Assembly (NCBI RefSeq): GCF_008704655.1
Contig: NZ_CP023688.1
Coordinates: forward strand, 7,384,501 to 7,448,500
Direction: 5' to 3'
Source: Streptomyces rimosus
GTDB taxonomy: Bacteria; Actinomycetota; Actinomycetes; Streptomycetales; Streptomycetaceae
Length of the DNA: 64,000 bases
The notes below the pieces were generated by a model that searched no databases, was not told the origin of the DNA, and saw only the letters and a program-made list of their open reading frames with translations. Positions 1 to 8,768 of the stretch are shown piece after piece. How positions within the stretch are numbered: position 1 is the first letter of the stretch; the number at the start of each line of letters is the position of its first letter. The translations under genes and the position numbers were made by a program.

Positions 1-426
1 GACGGCGGTGCCCAGCTGCACCCAGGGGTCGTCGGGCAGCAGCGCGGGCGCGTCCGCGCGCGCCCCGGGCCCCCACAGCAGGCCCGCCCCGCCGACCAGG
101 AGGACGAAGACGCCGAGCGAGGCGACCAGGGTGCGGGCCGGTCCGGCGCCGCTGACGGCCAGCGGGCGGAAGACGGCCCGGTCCAGCGCGAGCCCGGTGC
201 CGGGCGCGACGAGGAGGAGGGTGACGGCGGCGGCGAGCGGCAGCGGCCAGTTCCAGCCGACCGCCAGCTGCCGCAGGACGTAGGCGCACACCATGGCGAC
301 CGCGCCGTGCGCGAAGTTCAGCACGCCGGTGGCCCGGTAGGTGACGATCAGTCCGATGCCGGTGAGCGCGGCGGCGCTGCCCACCGCGAGGCCCGCCAGG
401 GTGAGGTCGTACGAGAGCGAGCTCAC
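1..426 (-). CDS. Branched-chain amino acid ABC transporter permease (LivH type), partial
   Basis: The reverse strand reads from a GTG at 426 off the left edge of the window, so only the N-terminal ~142 residues are seen. They form hydrophobic helices and carry the stretch ATGVLNFAHGA near residue 27, typical of the LivH inner-membrane permease family that passes branched-chain amino acids or related ligands. The GTG overlaps the TGA of the upstream membrane protein gene (GTGA at 426-423), so the two are probably translationally coupled. A substrate-binding lipoprotein of the matching type lies just across the divergent region at 1572-2903. The substrate cannot be told from sequence. Confidence 0.85.
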   Translation of the reverse strand, partial: MSSLSYDLTLAGLAVGSAAALTGIGLIVTYRATGVLNFAHGAVAMVCAYVLRQLAVGWNWPLPLAAAVTLLLVAPGTGLALDRAVFRPLAVSGAGPARTLVASLGVFVLLVGGAGLLWGPGARADAPALLPDDPWVQLGTAV

Positions 427-932
427 CGCCGGGCGCCGGGGCGCGGGCCGCCGGGCTCACAGACGGGGCAGGGCGCGAGCGGTCCCGCGGCCTCGGCTTC
501 CGGCGGCCCGTCCACGGGCCGGGCGTCCGGGCGGCCCGCCACGAGCGGGCAGCCGGGCCGGTGCAGGAGCGTCCCGCCGGGTACGGCGAGCGGCGGACCG
601 GCATCGTCCGGTACGGCCTCCCGCGCGGCCGGGGAGCCGTTCGCGCCGGGCGGCGTCCCGTCGGCCCCGTACGCGACCAGCAGCCCGTACAACTCCTCGA
701 CCCGGGCCGCCGCCAGGCCCGTCTCGCCCCGCGCCACCAGCACCGCACCCGCGACGATCAGCGCGGCGCCCGGGATCGAGCAGGACGCCAGGAACGGGAT
801 CTGGCGCTCGGCGAACCGCTCGCCGGAGACGCCGTACCAGCCGACCGCGCACAGCACCGCCCCGCCCGCCAGCGCCGCCCAGCCGCCCCACGGCACCAGG
901 CGCGCGCCGGACCGTGTCCGCGCGTTGCGCAT
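423..932 (-). CDS. Small membrane protein of the ABC transporter operon, unknown function
   Basis: A 169-residue protein with two hydrophobic helices in its first ~70 residues (around VPWGGWAALAGGAVLCAVGW and IPGAALIVAGAVLVARGE), followed by a Pro/Gly/Ala-rich soluble tail. The tail holds CPLVAG and PCPVCEP near the end, with Cys and His spacing that could bind a metal, but this is only a guess. The start is placed at the ATG at 932; a GTG directly before it (935) is equally possible. The gene overlaps the permease start by 4 bases, so it is likely the first gene of a leftward transport operon. I do not recognise the family. Confidence 0.65.
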   Translation of the reverse strand: MRNARTRSGARLVPWGGWAALAGGAVLCAVGWYGVSGERFAERQIPFLASCSIPGAALIVAGAVLVARGETGLAAARVEELYGLLVAYGADGTPPGANGSPAAREAVPDDAGPPLAVPGGTLLHRPGCPLVAGRPDARPVDGPPEAEAAGPLAPCPVCEPGGPRPGARR

Positions 933-1045
933 CACGCCCCCTCGCGACTTTCGGCGAATAGCGCCACTATGCCCTGTGGAAACAGCACCTAGAAGGTTTG
1001 TGCCAGACCGGCTCGGAGCGGTCGCGACGACAGGCGGTGGTGTAC

Positions 1046-1594
1046 ATGACGTTCCGTGGGGGGACAGCGCGGCGGGTTCCGGCGCTGGTGGCGGCGGTGC
1101 TGCTGGTGGCGGCCGGTACCGCGGGGTGCGGGGACGCCGACGACGGCGGGCAGCCCGCGCCGAGCGGGGCCTCGGGTTCGGGGAATGCGGGTACGGGCAC
1201 GGCCACCGCCGGTTCACCGTCCTCGGGCAGCGCTCCGGCCGACCCGGCCGCCGCCGAGCGGGAGATCAAGGAGAACTGGCAGAAGTTCTTCGACCCGAAC
1301 CTGTCCAACGCCGAGAAGGCCAAGTACCTCCAGAACGGCGAGCAGCTGCGCCTGCTGCTGGAGGCGTTCAACGGCGACCAGCGGGGCCGGCAGGTCGGGG
1401 CGCAGGTGTCCGCCGTACGCTTCACCTCCGCGACCGAGGCCGACGTGACGTACAGCCTCACCCTCAAGAAGGCCACCGCGCTGCCGAACGCCAAGGGCGT
1501 CTCCGTCTACCAGGACAAGGTGTGGAAGGTCTCCCTCAAGACCCTGTGCGCGCTGGTGGGCATGAGCGGCAATGCGAGCGCGCCGGGCTGCTGA
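1046..1594 (+). CDS. Lipoprotein with MTB12-like C-terminal domain
   Basis: A 182-residue predicted lipoprotein. The start at 1046 gives a proper signal peptide ending in the lipobox AGTAGC (Cys28); a longer frame from 998 adds a poor N-terminus. A Gly/Ser/Thr/Ala linker follows. From about residue 70 there is a compact domain (EREIKENWQKFF ... LLLEAFNGDQ ... VWKVSLKTLCALVG) resembling the C-terminal domain of mycobacterial low-molecular-weight antigen MTB12, whose role is unknown. Its end overlaps the start of the substrate-binding lipoprotein gene by 23 bases, so the two are co-transcribed and the protein may serve the same transport system on the outer face of the membrane. Confidence 0.75.
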   Translation: MTFRGGTARRVPALVAAVLLVAAGTAGCGDADDGGQPAPSGASGSGNAGTGTATAGSPSSGSAPADPAAAEREIKENWQKFFDPNLSNAEKAKYLQNGEQLRLLLEAFNGDQRGRQVGAQVSAVRFTSATEADVTYSLTLKKATALPNAKGVSVYQDKVWKVSLKTLCALVGMSGNASAPGC

Positions 1595-2903
1595 GGCGGC
1601 CGGTGCCGCCGGAGCGGCGCTGCTGCTCGCACTGACCGCGGCCTGTGGCAGCCGGCTCCCGGAGAGCGCCTTCGAGGACCGCCGGGGCACGCCCGCGACC
1701 GGCCCGGCACGCGAGCCGATCACCGTGGGGATCATCACCAGCACGACGAGTCCGGTGGGCGGCGAGGCGTTCACCGGACCGCGGGACGGCGCGCTGGCGT
1801 ACTTCGCCGCGCTCAACCGGAACGGCGGTGTCAACGGGCGGCCGGTACGCCCGGTCACCTGCGACGACGGGGGCAGCGGCGTCGGCAACAACGAGTGCGT
1901 GCGCAAACTGCTCACCGACGAGAAGGTGTTCGCGCTGGTCGCGACCACCGCGCTGGACTACGCGGGTGCGCCCCGGGTCTCCGCCGCCGGCGTTCCCGAC
2001 ATCGGCGGGCAGCCGGTCGGCGCCGCGTACGACACATATCCGCACCTGTACGGGATCTACGGCAGCCAGGCGCCGCGGGACGGCAAGGCGCCGGGCTGGG
2101 GCGGCACGCTCTACGGCGGCACGGAGGTCTACCGCTACTTCAAGCGCGTACAGAAGGCCCGCAGCGCCGCGGTCGTCTCCTACAACCAGGCGGCGTCCGC
2201 CGCGTACGCCCGGCTGATCGTGCGCGGTCTGGAGGCCGAGGGGTACGACGTGACCACCGAACAGGTGGACTTCGCGCTGCCCAACTTCCCGGCGGTCGCC
2301 GCCGGGCTGCGCGACCGGGGCGCCGACCTGGTCTTCGACGCGCTGGACACGCACGGCAACGCGCGGCTGTGCGAGGCGATGGACGCGGCGGGCGTCCGGC
2401 CCACGGCGAAAGTAACGAATGTGCAGAATTGGTCGGATGTGGTCGCCAAGGACTACAAGGACTCGCCGGGCTGTCGCAACGCTCTGTGGGCCACGGGTGC
2501 CAGCCGCAACTACGACGATCAGGGGAGCGGGCCGGGCAGCGCGGCGGTACGGGAATTCCGCGCCGGAATGGCCCGCTACGCCAAGGGCCGGCCGTTGTCG
2601 CAGTGGCAGCTGGAGGGCTGGGCGGCGGCGATGTGGTTCGCCGATGCGGCGCGCTCGTGCGGGGCGGAGGTCACCCGCGCGTGCGTGGAGCGCTTCGTCG
2701 CCGACGGTCCGCCGTACACCGCCCGCGGCCTGCTGCTTCCCGCCTCGTTCCGGCCCCGGCCCGAGCCGCCGGCCACCGACCGGACCTGTCTGTCGGTCGC
2801 CCGCTGGCGGGACGGGGCCCGTGGCGGCAAGGGCGGCTGGGTCACCCAGGGCGACATGGACACCACCTGCTTCACCGTGCCGCAGCTGCCGTACCGGCCC
2901 TGA
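1572..2903 (+). CDS. ABC transporter substrate-binding lipoprotein (branched-chain amino acid type)
   Basis: A 443-residue protein starting at ATG 1572. Its signal peptide ends in the lipobox LTAAC (Cys25), so it should be anchored outside the membrane. The body has the type I periplasmic binding fold layout: EPITVGIITS at the first strand, GPRDGALAYFAALNRNGGVNGR near residue 75, and ADLVFDALDTHGNA in the second lobe. This family delivers branched-chain amino acids, amides or other ligands to LivH/LivM permeases, and a LivH-type permease gene starts leftward at 426. It overlaps the preceding lipoprotein gene. The ligand is not predictable. Confidence 0.85.
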   Translation: MRARRAAEAAGAAGAALLLALTAACGSRLPESAFEDRRGTPATGPAREPITVGIITSTTSPVGGEAFTGPRDGALAYFAALNRNGGVNGRPVRPVTCDDGGSGVGNNECVRKLLTDEKVFALVATTALDYAGAPRVSAAGVPDIGGQPVGAAYDTYPHLYGIYGSQAPRDGKAPGWGGTLYGGTEVYRYFKRVQKARSAAVVSYNQAASAAYARLIVRGLEAEGYDVTTEQVDFALPNFPAVAAGLRDRGADLVFDALDTHGNARLCEAMDAAGVRPTAKVTNVQNWSDVVAKDYKDSPGCRNALWATGASRNYDDQGSGPGSAAVREFRAGMARYAKGRPLSQWQLEGWAAAMWFADAARSCGAEVTRACVERFVADGPPYTARGLLLPASFRPRPEPPATDRTCLSVARWRDGARGGKGGWVTQGDMDTTCFTVPQLPYRP

Positions 2904-3191
2904 GCGTCCGGGCGGTAGTGCACGGCACGGCGTGCCAAGTTGAACGGTGCACACCCCGTGACGGGACGCCCCGGGACCGCCTAGCTTGTGGCGTTACAGC
3001 ACGACACGGAAACGACGATCAGTGATCCGGGAAAGTTCCGTGATGTTGCTACCGATGTCCTAACTCTTTCGGAACAAGTTGGCCAAAGCCCTCAACCCGG
3101 AACCGGGGCCCGTGGTCTACCCGTTCAAGGGACGGACGAACCGGACTCGTCCGCCGATGATCGAGGAACACGGGGACGGAAGACAGGACGG
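2904..3191. other. Gene-free stretch
   Basis: About 290 bases follow the binding-protein gene with no convincing gene on either strand. The stretch is somewhat less GC-rich around 2990-3070, which fits a promoter region for the rightward gene at 3329, but I could not fix a clear -35/-10 pair. Confidence 0.4.
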
Positions 3192-3332
3192 ATGCACAGC
3201 TCATTCCTGTTTCACCAGGCCGACGGCATCGGGGGGACGGTCCGGACGACGTACAACCCGGCTCCGGGGCACGGGGCGTACGCAACCAAGGACGCGGCGC
3301 GAGCCGCTGCGAGAGGGGTGCGGACGGTATGA
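3192..3332 (+). CDS. Possible 46-residue upstream ORF coupled to the next gene
   Basis: An ATG at 3192, with AGGA five to eight bases upstream, opens a 46-codon frame (MHSSFLFHQADG ... GVRTV). It ends in a TGA at 3330-3332 that overlaps the ATG of the next gene (ATGA at 3329). Such overlaps are the usual coupling signal in this window, so this could be a real small protein or a leader peptide. No homology is recognised and the composition is not decisive. It could also be chance. Confidence 0.35.
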   Translation: MHSSFLFHQADGIGGTVRTTYNPAPGHGAYATKDAARAAARGVRTV

Positions 3333-4315
3333 ACGCGTCGACGCAACTGCCCGCGACGGGCGCCGGTCCGGCCGGCACCGAAGCCGTCGCTCCCGTGCTG
3401 ACCGGGGCCCCGGCCCCCTCGGCGGCCGAGCACGGCGCGGGCGACGCGGCCCCGGCCGCGCAGCCGCTGCGCGCCGACTGCATAGCGGACTCCGCCGGCG
3501 GTCTGACCTTCGACATCACCGCGCCCCAGGGCACCCGCCCGGTCTGGAGCGCGGCGCTCGTGCTGCGCCCGCGCGGCGACGGCGACAGCGCGGCCCACGA
3601 GGAGCTGCGACTGCCGCTCGGCCCGAACGGCTCCGGGCGGCTGCGCGCCGTCCTGCCGAGCACCGTCGCGCTGCCCGAAGGGCGCTGGAACGTTTACGCG
3701 GACCTCGGCGACGGCCGCGACCCGCAGCGGCTGCTGCCCGGCGACAACGACCTGCGCCCGCTGGTGGACCGCCGCCCGCTGGCCGGCATCGGCCGGCTCG
3801 GCGTGCGCATCCCGTACACCACCCGGTCCGGCAGCCTCGCGCTGCGCAGCTGGCTGCGCGGACCGCACGCGGAGGCCGCGGACATCGTCGTCGACGCCGG
3901 CGGCACGACGGTCACCGGCCGGCTGTACGGCGCCGTCCTCGGGCCGGGCGCGCGCGCCGAGGCCAGGCTCCGCGGCGGCGCCGCGGAAGCGGACGAAGTG
4001 GCCCCCGTCGTCACCGTCCCGCTCACCGGCGACGGCTGCGAGTTCACCTTCACGCTGCCGTACGTGCCGCTCGCGGAGCGCTGGGAAGGCGGCGACGCGC
4101 GCTGGGACCTGTGGCTGCGCGCGGCCGAGGGCGCCGAGCCGGTCCGCATCGGCCGGCTGCTGGACGACGTGCCGGAGAAGAAGGCGGTCTTCGTGCACCC
4201 GGCGCTGCCCGTCGGCTGCTCCGCCGGGCAGCTGCGCATCGGGCCGTACTACACGCTCGACAACGATCTGACGATCCGGGTCACGGACGACGGGCCGGAC
4301 AGCACCGGCTGTTGA
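3329..4315 (+). CDS. Conserved streptomycete protein of unknown function
   Basis: A 328-residue soluble protein without signal peptide or membrane helix. It is built of beta-strand-rich segments (GGLTFDITAPQGTRP, GRLRAVLPSTVALPEGRWNVY, RIPYTTRSGSLALRSWL, FTFTLPYVPLAERW, VRIGRLLDDVPEKKAVF, IGPYYTLDNDLTIRV), which suggests repeated beta-sandwich domains. From memory, similar streptomycete proteins are sometimes labelled transferase, but I see no catalytic motif to support that. The ATG at 3329 has GAGAGGGG about 12 bases upstream and overlaps a possible 46-codon ORF. The small hydrophobic protein gene follows 72 bases downstream. Confidence 0.7.
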   Translation: MNASTQLPATGAGPAGTEAVAPVLTGAPAPSAAEHGAGDAAPAAQPLRADCIADSAGGLTFDITAPQGTRPVWSAALVLRPRGDGDSAAHEELRLPLGPNGSGRLRAVLPSTVALPEGRWNVYADLGDGRDPQRLLPGDNDLRPLVDRRPLAGIGRLGVRIPYTTRSGSLALRSWLRGPHAEAADIVVDAGGTTVTGRLYGAVLGPGARAEARLRGGAAEADEVAPVVTVPLTGDGCEFTFTLPYVPLAERWEGGDARWDLWLRAAEGAEPVRIGRLLDDVPEKKAVFVHPALPVGCSAGQLRIGPYYTLDNDLTIRVTDDGPDSTGC

Positions 4316-4387
4316 CCGGGTCCCGTCAGACAGGGACGCATAACAGCGCACGCCGGGGGCACTCGGAGCAGCGGAGGTGCGAATCAC

Positions 4388-4558
4388 ATGGTTCCTGTTC
4401 TTTTGGTACTGCTTCTGGCCTTGATCCTGTTCGGCGCGGGTTTCGCGCTCAAGGCCCTGTGGTGGGTGGCCGTCGCGGTGCTGGTCGTGTGGCTGCTCGG
4501 CTTCCTGTTCCGTACGACGAGCGCGGGCGGGGGGCGTACACGCTGGTACAGGTGGTAG
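4388..4558 (+). CDS. 56-residue hydrophobic membrane protein
   Basis: A short frame from ATG 4388 to TAG 4556-4558 encodes 56 residues: two hydrophobic segments (MVPVLLVLLLALILFGAGFA and LWWVAVAVLVVWLLGFLF) and a short basic, aromatic tail ending RTRWYRW. A GGAGG-like run (CGGAGGTG at 4373-4380) sits eight bases before the ATG. Small hydrophobic proteins with this two-helix and basic-tail plan recur in streptomycetes. Function is unknown. It lies between the unknown protein gene and the WYL regulator, all on the same strand. Confidence 0.75.
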   Translation: MVPVLLVLLLALILFGAGFALKALWWVAVAVLVVWLLGFLFRTTSAGGGRTRWYRW

Positions 4559-4610
4559 CCCCCTGAGACGCGGACCGTAGCTGTCCGCATGTACTGCCAG
4601 ACTGCCCGGC

Positions 4611-5627
4611 ATGTTGGAGACCTCGGCACGACTGCTCCGCCTGCTCTCCCTGCTGCAGGCACACCGCGCGTGGACGGGCGCGGATCTCGCCGACCGGCTC
4701 GGCGTGACCCCGCGCACCGTCCGCCGCGATGTCGAGCGCCTGCGCGAACTGGGCTACCCCGTCCACTCGGCCCCCGGCACCGCCGGGGGCTATCAACTGG
4801 GCGCGGGCGCCGACCTGCCACCGCTGCTCCTCGACGACGAGGAGGCGGTGGCAGTCGCCGTCGGGCTGCGCACCGCGGCCGTCGGCGGCGTCGAGGGCAT
4901 CGAGGAGACCTCCGTACGGGCCCTGGCCAAGCTGGAACAGGTGCTGCCGAACCGGCTGCGCCGCCGCGTCAGCGCCCTCACCACCTTCACCGTCCCCATG
5001 CTCGGCGCCGCGGGCGGACCCCGGGTCGAGGCCGCGGTCCTCACCGAACTGGCCAACGCCTGCCGGGACAGCGAGCGGCTGCGCTTCGCCTACGCGGCCC
5101 ACGACGGTACGGTCAGCCGCCGCACCGTGGAGCCGCACCGCCTGGTGTCGGCGCAGCGCCGCTGGTACCTCGTGGCCTGGGACGTGGACCGCGCGGACTG
5201 GCGGACGTTCCGCGCCGACCGCATCACCCCCACCCCGCCGCACGGCCCGCGCTTCACTCCGCGCCCGGCCCCCGCCGACGACCTCGCCGCCTACGTCTCG
5301 CAGGGCGTGTCCACCCGCGCGTACGCCGAGCGGGCCACCATCGTGCTGCACGCCCCCGCCGAGGAGGCCGCTCAGCGCATCACCCCGGCCGACGGCGTCA
5401 TCGAACCGCTCGACGACCACCGCTGCCTGCTGCGCACCGGCGCCCACCACCTGGACGTGCTGGTGATCCACATCGTCCTGATGGGCTTCGACTTCGAGGT
5501 CCGCGAACCGCCCGAACTGGCCGGGCGGATCGAGGAGATCAGGGACCGGCTGTCCCGGGCCCTGGGCCCGGCTCCGCCTCCGTCTCCCGCGGGGAATCTT
5601 CCGGCGCCGGCGCGTCCGGCGGAGTGA
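4611..5627 (+). CDS. WYL-domain transcriptional regulator (YafY/DeoR-like)
   Basis: A 338-residue regulator. Residues ~5-60 form an HTH_11-type winged helix ([33 protein letters not shown]). From ~140 onward is a WYL domain ([44 protein letters not shown]), and a C-terminal WCX-like extension follows. WYL domains sense small ligands or nucleic acids and control nearby or distant genes. The last 89 bases overlap, tail to tail, the 3' end of the cytochrome oxidase subunit gene on the other strand. The target is unknown. Confidence 0.9.
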   Translation: MLETSARLLRLLSLLQAHRAWTGADLADRLGVTPRTVRRDVERLRELGYPVHSAPGTAGGYQLGAGADLPPLLLDDEEAVAVAVGLRTAAVGGVEGIEETSVRALAKLEQVLPNRLRRRVSALTTFTVPMLGAAGGPRVEAAVLTELANACRDSERLRFAYAAHDGTVSRRTVEPHRLVSAQRRWYLVAWDVDRADWRTFRADRITPTPPHGPRFTPRPAPADDLAAYVSQGVSTRAYAERATIVLHAPAEEAAQRITPADGVIEPLDDHRCLLRTGAHHLDVLVIHIVLMGFDFEVREPPELAGRIEEIRDRLSRALGPAPPPSPAGNLPAPARPAE

Positions 5628-7266
5628 GCCGGACGATCTCCGGATGGTGCAGGTCGAAGGCGGGCGACTCCGAGCGGATGCGCGGAATGGTCAGGAAGTT
5701 GTGGCGCGGCGGGGGACAGGAGGTCGCCCACTCCAGCGAACGGCCGAAGCCCCAGGGGTCGTCCGTCTCGACCTTCGTGCCGTACTTCGTCGTCTTCCAG
5801 ACGTTGTAGAGGAACGGCAGCGTGGACAGGCCGAGCAGGAAGGCGCCGACGGTCGAGAGGGTATTCAGCGCGGTGAAGCCGTCGGCAGCCAGGTAGTCGG
5901 AGATCCGGCGCGGCATGCCCGCCACGCCCAGCCAGTGCTGGACGAGGAAGGTGGTGTGGAAGCCGATGAACAGCGTCCAGAAGTGCAGCTTGCCCAGCCG
6001 CTCGTCGAGCATCCTCCCGGTGAACTTCGGCCACCAGAAGTAGAAGCCGGCGAACATCGCGAAGACGACCGTGCCGAAGACGACGTAGTGGAAGTGGGCG
6101 ACGACGAAGTAGGTGTCGGTGACCTGGAAGTCCAGCGGCGGCGAGGCCAGGATCACGCCGGTCAGCCCGCCGAACAGGAAGCTCACCAGGAAGCCGGTGG
6201 CCCACAGCATCGGTGTCTCGAAGGACAGCGAGCCGTGCCACATCGTGCCGATCCAGTTGAAGAACTTCACCCCGGTCGGCACCGCGATCAAAAACGACAT
6301 GAACGAGAAGAACGGCAGCAGCACCGCGCCGGTGGCGAACATGTGGTGCGCCCACACCACCACCGACAGCCCGGTGATCGCCATGGTCGCGCCGATCAGC
6401 ATCACGTAGCCGAAGATGGGCTTGCGCGAGAAGACCGGGATGATCTCGGTGATGATGCCGAAGAACGGCAGCGCGATGATGTAGACCTCGGGGTGCCCGA
6501 AGAACCAGAACAGGTGCTGCCACAGCAGCGAGCCGCCCCACTGGCCCTCGAAGACCACCGAGCCGAAGCGCCGGTCCGCCTCCAGCACCAGCAGCGAGGC
6601 CGCCAGCACCGGGAAGGCGATCAGCACGAGGATCGAGGTGAACAGCACGTTCCAGGTGAACACCGGCATCCGGAACATCGTCATGCCGGGCGCGCGCATC
6701 CCGATGATGGTGGTGAGGAAGTTGACCGAGCCGAGGATGGTGCCGAAGCCGGACAGGGCCAGGCCCATGATCCACATATCGGCGCCGATACCGGGGGAGC
6801 GGCCCATCGAATTCAGCGGGGCGTAGGCGGTCCAGCCGAACTCCGCGCCGCCCGTCGGTGTCAGCAGGCTGGCCAGCACGATCAGGCCGCCGAAGAGGAA
6901 CAGCCAGTACGAGAGCATGTTCAGCCGGGGGAAGGCCACATCCGGCGAGCCGATCTGCAACGGCATGATCTCGTTGGCGAAGCCCGCGAAGGCCGGGGTG
7001 GCGAACAGCAGCAGCATGATCGTGCCGTGCATGGTGAACGCCTGGTTGAACTCCTCGTTCGTCAGGATCTGCAGCCCGGGACGGGCCAGTTCGGCGCGCA
7101 TCAGCAGCGCCAGCAGACCGCCGACCAGGAAGAAGCCGAACGCGGTGATCAGGTAGAGATGGCCGATCTTCTTGTGGTCGGTGGTGGTCAGCCAGTCCAC
7201 CAGCACTGCGCCGGGCCGTCGGGCCCGTACCGGTTCCGGGCTCGCCGCCACGGTGTCCGTACCCAT
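5539..7266 (-). CDS. ctaD: Cytochrome c oxidase subunit I (aa3 type)
   Basis: A 575-residue integral membrane protein, the catalytic heme-copper subunit of terminal oxidase. It shows the family hallmarks: [15 protein letters not shown] near the N-terminus, [13 protein letters not shown] with a heme-ligand His, [16 protein letters not shown] with the CuB ligands, WAHHMFATG, and the heme-ligand region [20 protein letters not shown]. The start is put at ATG 7266, which has GAGGTGG close upstream; an in-frame TTG at 7287 would add seven residues. No subunit II, III or cytochrome bc1 genes lie beside it, so it is probably an extra copy. Its 3' end overlaps the WYL regulator gene. Confidence 0.93.
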   Translation of the reverse strand: MGTDTVAASPEPVRARRPGAVLVDWLTTTDHKKIGHLYLITAFGFFLVGGLLALLMRAELARPGLQILTNEEFNQAFTMHGTIMLLLFATPAFAGFANEIMPLQIGSPDVAFPRLNMLSYWLFLFGGLIVLASLLTPTGGAEFGWTAYAPLNSMGRSPGIGADMWIMGLALSGFGTILGSVNFLTTIIGMRAPGMTMFRMPVFTWNVLFTSILVLIAFPVLAASLLVLEADRRFGSVVFEGQWGGSLLWQHLFWFFGHPEVYIIALPFFGIITEIIPVFSRKPIFGYVMLIGATMAITGLSVVVWAHHMFATGAVLLPFFSFMSFLIAVPTGVKFFNWIGTMWHGSLSFETPMLWATGFLVSFLFGGLTGVILASPPLDFQVTDTYFVVAHFHYVVFGTVVFAMFAGFYFWWPKFTGRMLDERLGKLHFWTLFIGFHTTFLVQHWLGVAGMPRRISDYLAADGFTALNTLSTVGAFLLGLSTLPFLYNVWKTTKYGTKVETDDPWGFGRSLEWATSCPPPRHNFLTIPRIRSESPAFDLHHPEIVRLTPPDAPAPEDSPRETEAEPGPGPGTAGP

Positions 7267-7293
7267 CTGCGCCACCTCGTTCGCCAAGAAGCA

Positions 7294-7308
7294 ACCGGCT
7301 CAGCCGGT
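7294..7308. promoter_or_regulatory. Palindrome upstream of ctaD
   Basis: ACCGGCT and AGCCGGT form a perfect 7-base inverted repeat around one central base, 28 bases upstream of the oxidase ATG. It could be a repressor site or a small RNA hairpin. No known regulator motif is matched. Confidence 0.35.
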
Positions 7309-7423
7309 AAGGGACGTGCTCGGGCTATGGCGGCCATGATGGCCGCCCGCCCCGCGTCACGCGAGGGGGCGTACACAGCCCGGCCGGATCATTGCGGCAC
7401 CCGCCCGTCGCGCGCCGCGGCCT

Positions 7424-7699
7424 TCACTCCCGTGGCAGCAGAGGGCCCAATGGGCCCAGGTCCAGATTCAGTTCGTCCTTGCCGATGCCGTAGCGCTCGC
7501 ACAGCTCGCCCATCCGCCGCTCCAGCAGCATCAGCGTCAGACCGATCCGCTCCTCCTGGTCCTCGGTCAGATCGCCCTGGTCCACACGGCGCAGCGCCTG
7601 CCGTTCCATGAGCTGGTGCAGCAGTTCCACCACCGTCAGCACGAGCCGTACCAGGTCGCGTTCGACGGTGTCCTCGTCCAGTTCGACGCGCCGGGTCAC
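7424..7699 (-). CDS. gvpK: Gas vesicle protein GvpK
   Basis: A 91-residue protein from GTG 7699, last gene of the gas vesicle operon. It matches the GvpK plan: VELDEDTVERDLVRLVLTVV, ELLHQLMERQALRRVDQGDL, and a conserved EERIGLTLMLLERRMGELCE helix, ending in an acidic tail. GvpK is a minor protein needed for gas vesicle formation. Its GTG overlaps the TGA of the preceding GvpA-family gene (GTGA), indicating translational coupling. Confidence 0.9.
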   Translation of the reverse strand: MTRRVELDEDTVERDLVRLVLTVVELLHQLMERQALRRVDQGDLTEDQEERIGLTLMLLERRMGELCERYGIGKDELNLDLGPLGPLLPRE

Positions 7700-7941
7700 G
7701 GCGCCACCTCCTCCTCGGCGTTTGGCCCCAGTGCCTCGAAGGGCGACGGAATGTTGGCATTGACCGAGCTGATCAGGGCCCGCAGATCGATACGGACGAG
7801 GTCCACCTCGGCGATGCGCAGCGTGAGGTCGCCCGCGATGACCGCGCCGCCCGCCAGCAGCCGGTCCAGCAGGTCGACCAGCGCGATCTGCCGGTCGGCC
7901 AGCGGATGGCCCGGCTCGGAGGCGGGCACCGGAGCGGTCAT
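7696..7941 (-). CDS. gvpS: GvpA-family minor gas vesicle protein (GvpS)
   Basis: An 81-residue protein of the GvpA/J/S family. The core (QIALVDLLDRLLAGGAVIAG, DLTLRIAEVDLVRIDLRALI) is the amphipathic helix-strand-strand-helix unit that assembles into gas vesicle ribs. The order in the operon, directly before gvpK and after gvpL, is that of streptomycete gvpS. The start is ATG 7941, overlapping the gvpL stop (ATGA), and its own stop overlaps the gvpK start. Confidence 0.88.
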   Translation of the reverse strand: MTAPVPASEPGHPLADRQIALVDLLDRLLAGGAVIAGDLTLRIAEVDLVRIDLRALISSVNANIPSPFEALGPNAEEEVAP

Positions 7942-8768
7942 ACGGCACCGCCGGGACCGGTTTCCCCGCCAGCTTCCGGCGGCTGCGGCGCCTGTGTGAA
8001 GGAGTACGGGGCCCACGGCCCGGTCAGCTCGATCCGTACGCCGGGACTGCGGTCCGCCAGCTCGCCCACCAGGCCCGCGAACGCGCCCGCTTGGTCGCGG
8101 GGGATCAGATACGCGCCGTTGAGCACATTGCGCCCGCTGACCCCGGACAGCCGGGGGTCCTGGGGGCGGTGCAGGCGGCTGCGCTCGGCGAACTTGTCCA
8201 GCGCCTCGTGGGCGGCGCCGGCCAGCTCGTCGGCGCGCCGCTGGCTCTGCTCCTGGGCCTGCCGGTGGGCGAGCCGCCGGCGCAGGAAGTCGCGCCCGGA
8301 GCCGTCGGCCGGCGCCTGACGCGCCGAACCGGTCGCGGGCACGGGCGGTTTGGCGGTGCCGGGGTCCTCGACGTACGCCTTGACACCCCACTCCATCCGG
8401 CCGTCCAGGCTCACCAGCGCGCTCAGGAATTCCTCGGCGCGCTGCGCCAGCACCTGCCGCACCCCGCGCGCGTCGCGGTGGACGGTCACCAGGCGCAGTG
8501 GCAGTACGCAGAACTCCGCGGCGGCGGTGTCCACCACGCTGCGGTGCGCGCGGGCGGTCCGCTCCAGCCACGCCATGTCCTCCAGGTGCGCGCGCAGTGC
8601 CTCCTCGTCGAAGTCGGCGGCCGGCACCCGGGAGACCAGGGCGGCCAGCGCGCCCTCCGTGACGGTCTCCACGGGTGCGTCCGCGACGCCGAGCAGCCCG
8701 TCCGGCGGACGGCAGCCGGCCCGTGCGACGGCGTAGGTGTACATCAGCTCGGCGCCGTGCGTGCTCAA
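7938..8768 (-). CDS. gvpL: Gas vesicle protein GvpL (GvpL/F family)
   Basis: A 276-residue GvpL/GvpF protein. Visible are the N-terminal TYAVARAG strand, the ALAALVSRVPAADFDEEALR and LEDMAWLERTARAHRSVVD region, the family segment AEFCVLPLRLVTVH, and the C-terminal GAYLIPRDQAGAF and ELTGPWAPYSF. These proteins are thought to assist assembly with GvpA-family subunits. The TTG at 8768 is chosen because GAGGAG lies six bases upstream and it overlaps the gvpJ stop (TTGA); an ATG at 8744 is the alternative. Confidence 0.88.
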   Translation of the reverse strand: MSTHGAELMYTYAVARAGCRPPDGLLGVADAPVETVTEGALAALVSRVPAADFDEEALRAHLEDMAWLERTARAHRSVVDTAAAEFCVLPLRLVTVHRDARGVRQVLAQRAEEFLSALVSLDGRMEWGVKAYVEDPGTAKPPVPATGSARQAPADGSGRDFLRRRLAHRQAQEQSQRRADELAGAAHEALDKFAERSRLHRPQDPRLSGVSGRNVLNGAYLIPRDQAGAFAGLVGELADRSPGVRIELTGPWAPYSFTQAPQPPEAGGETGPGGAV

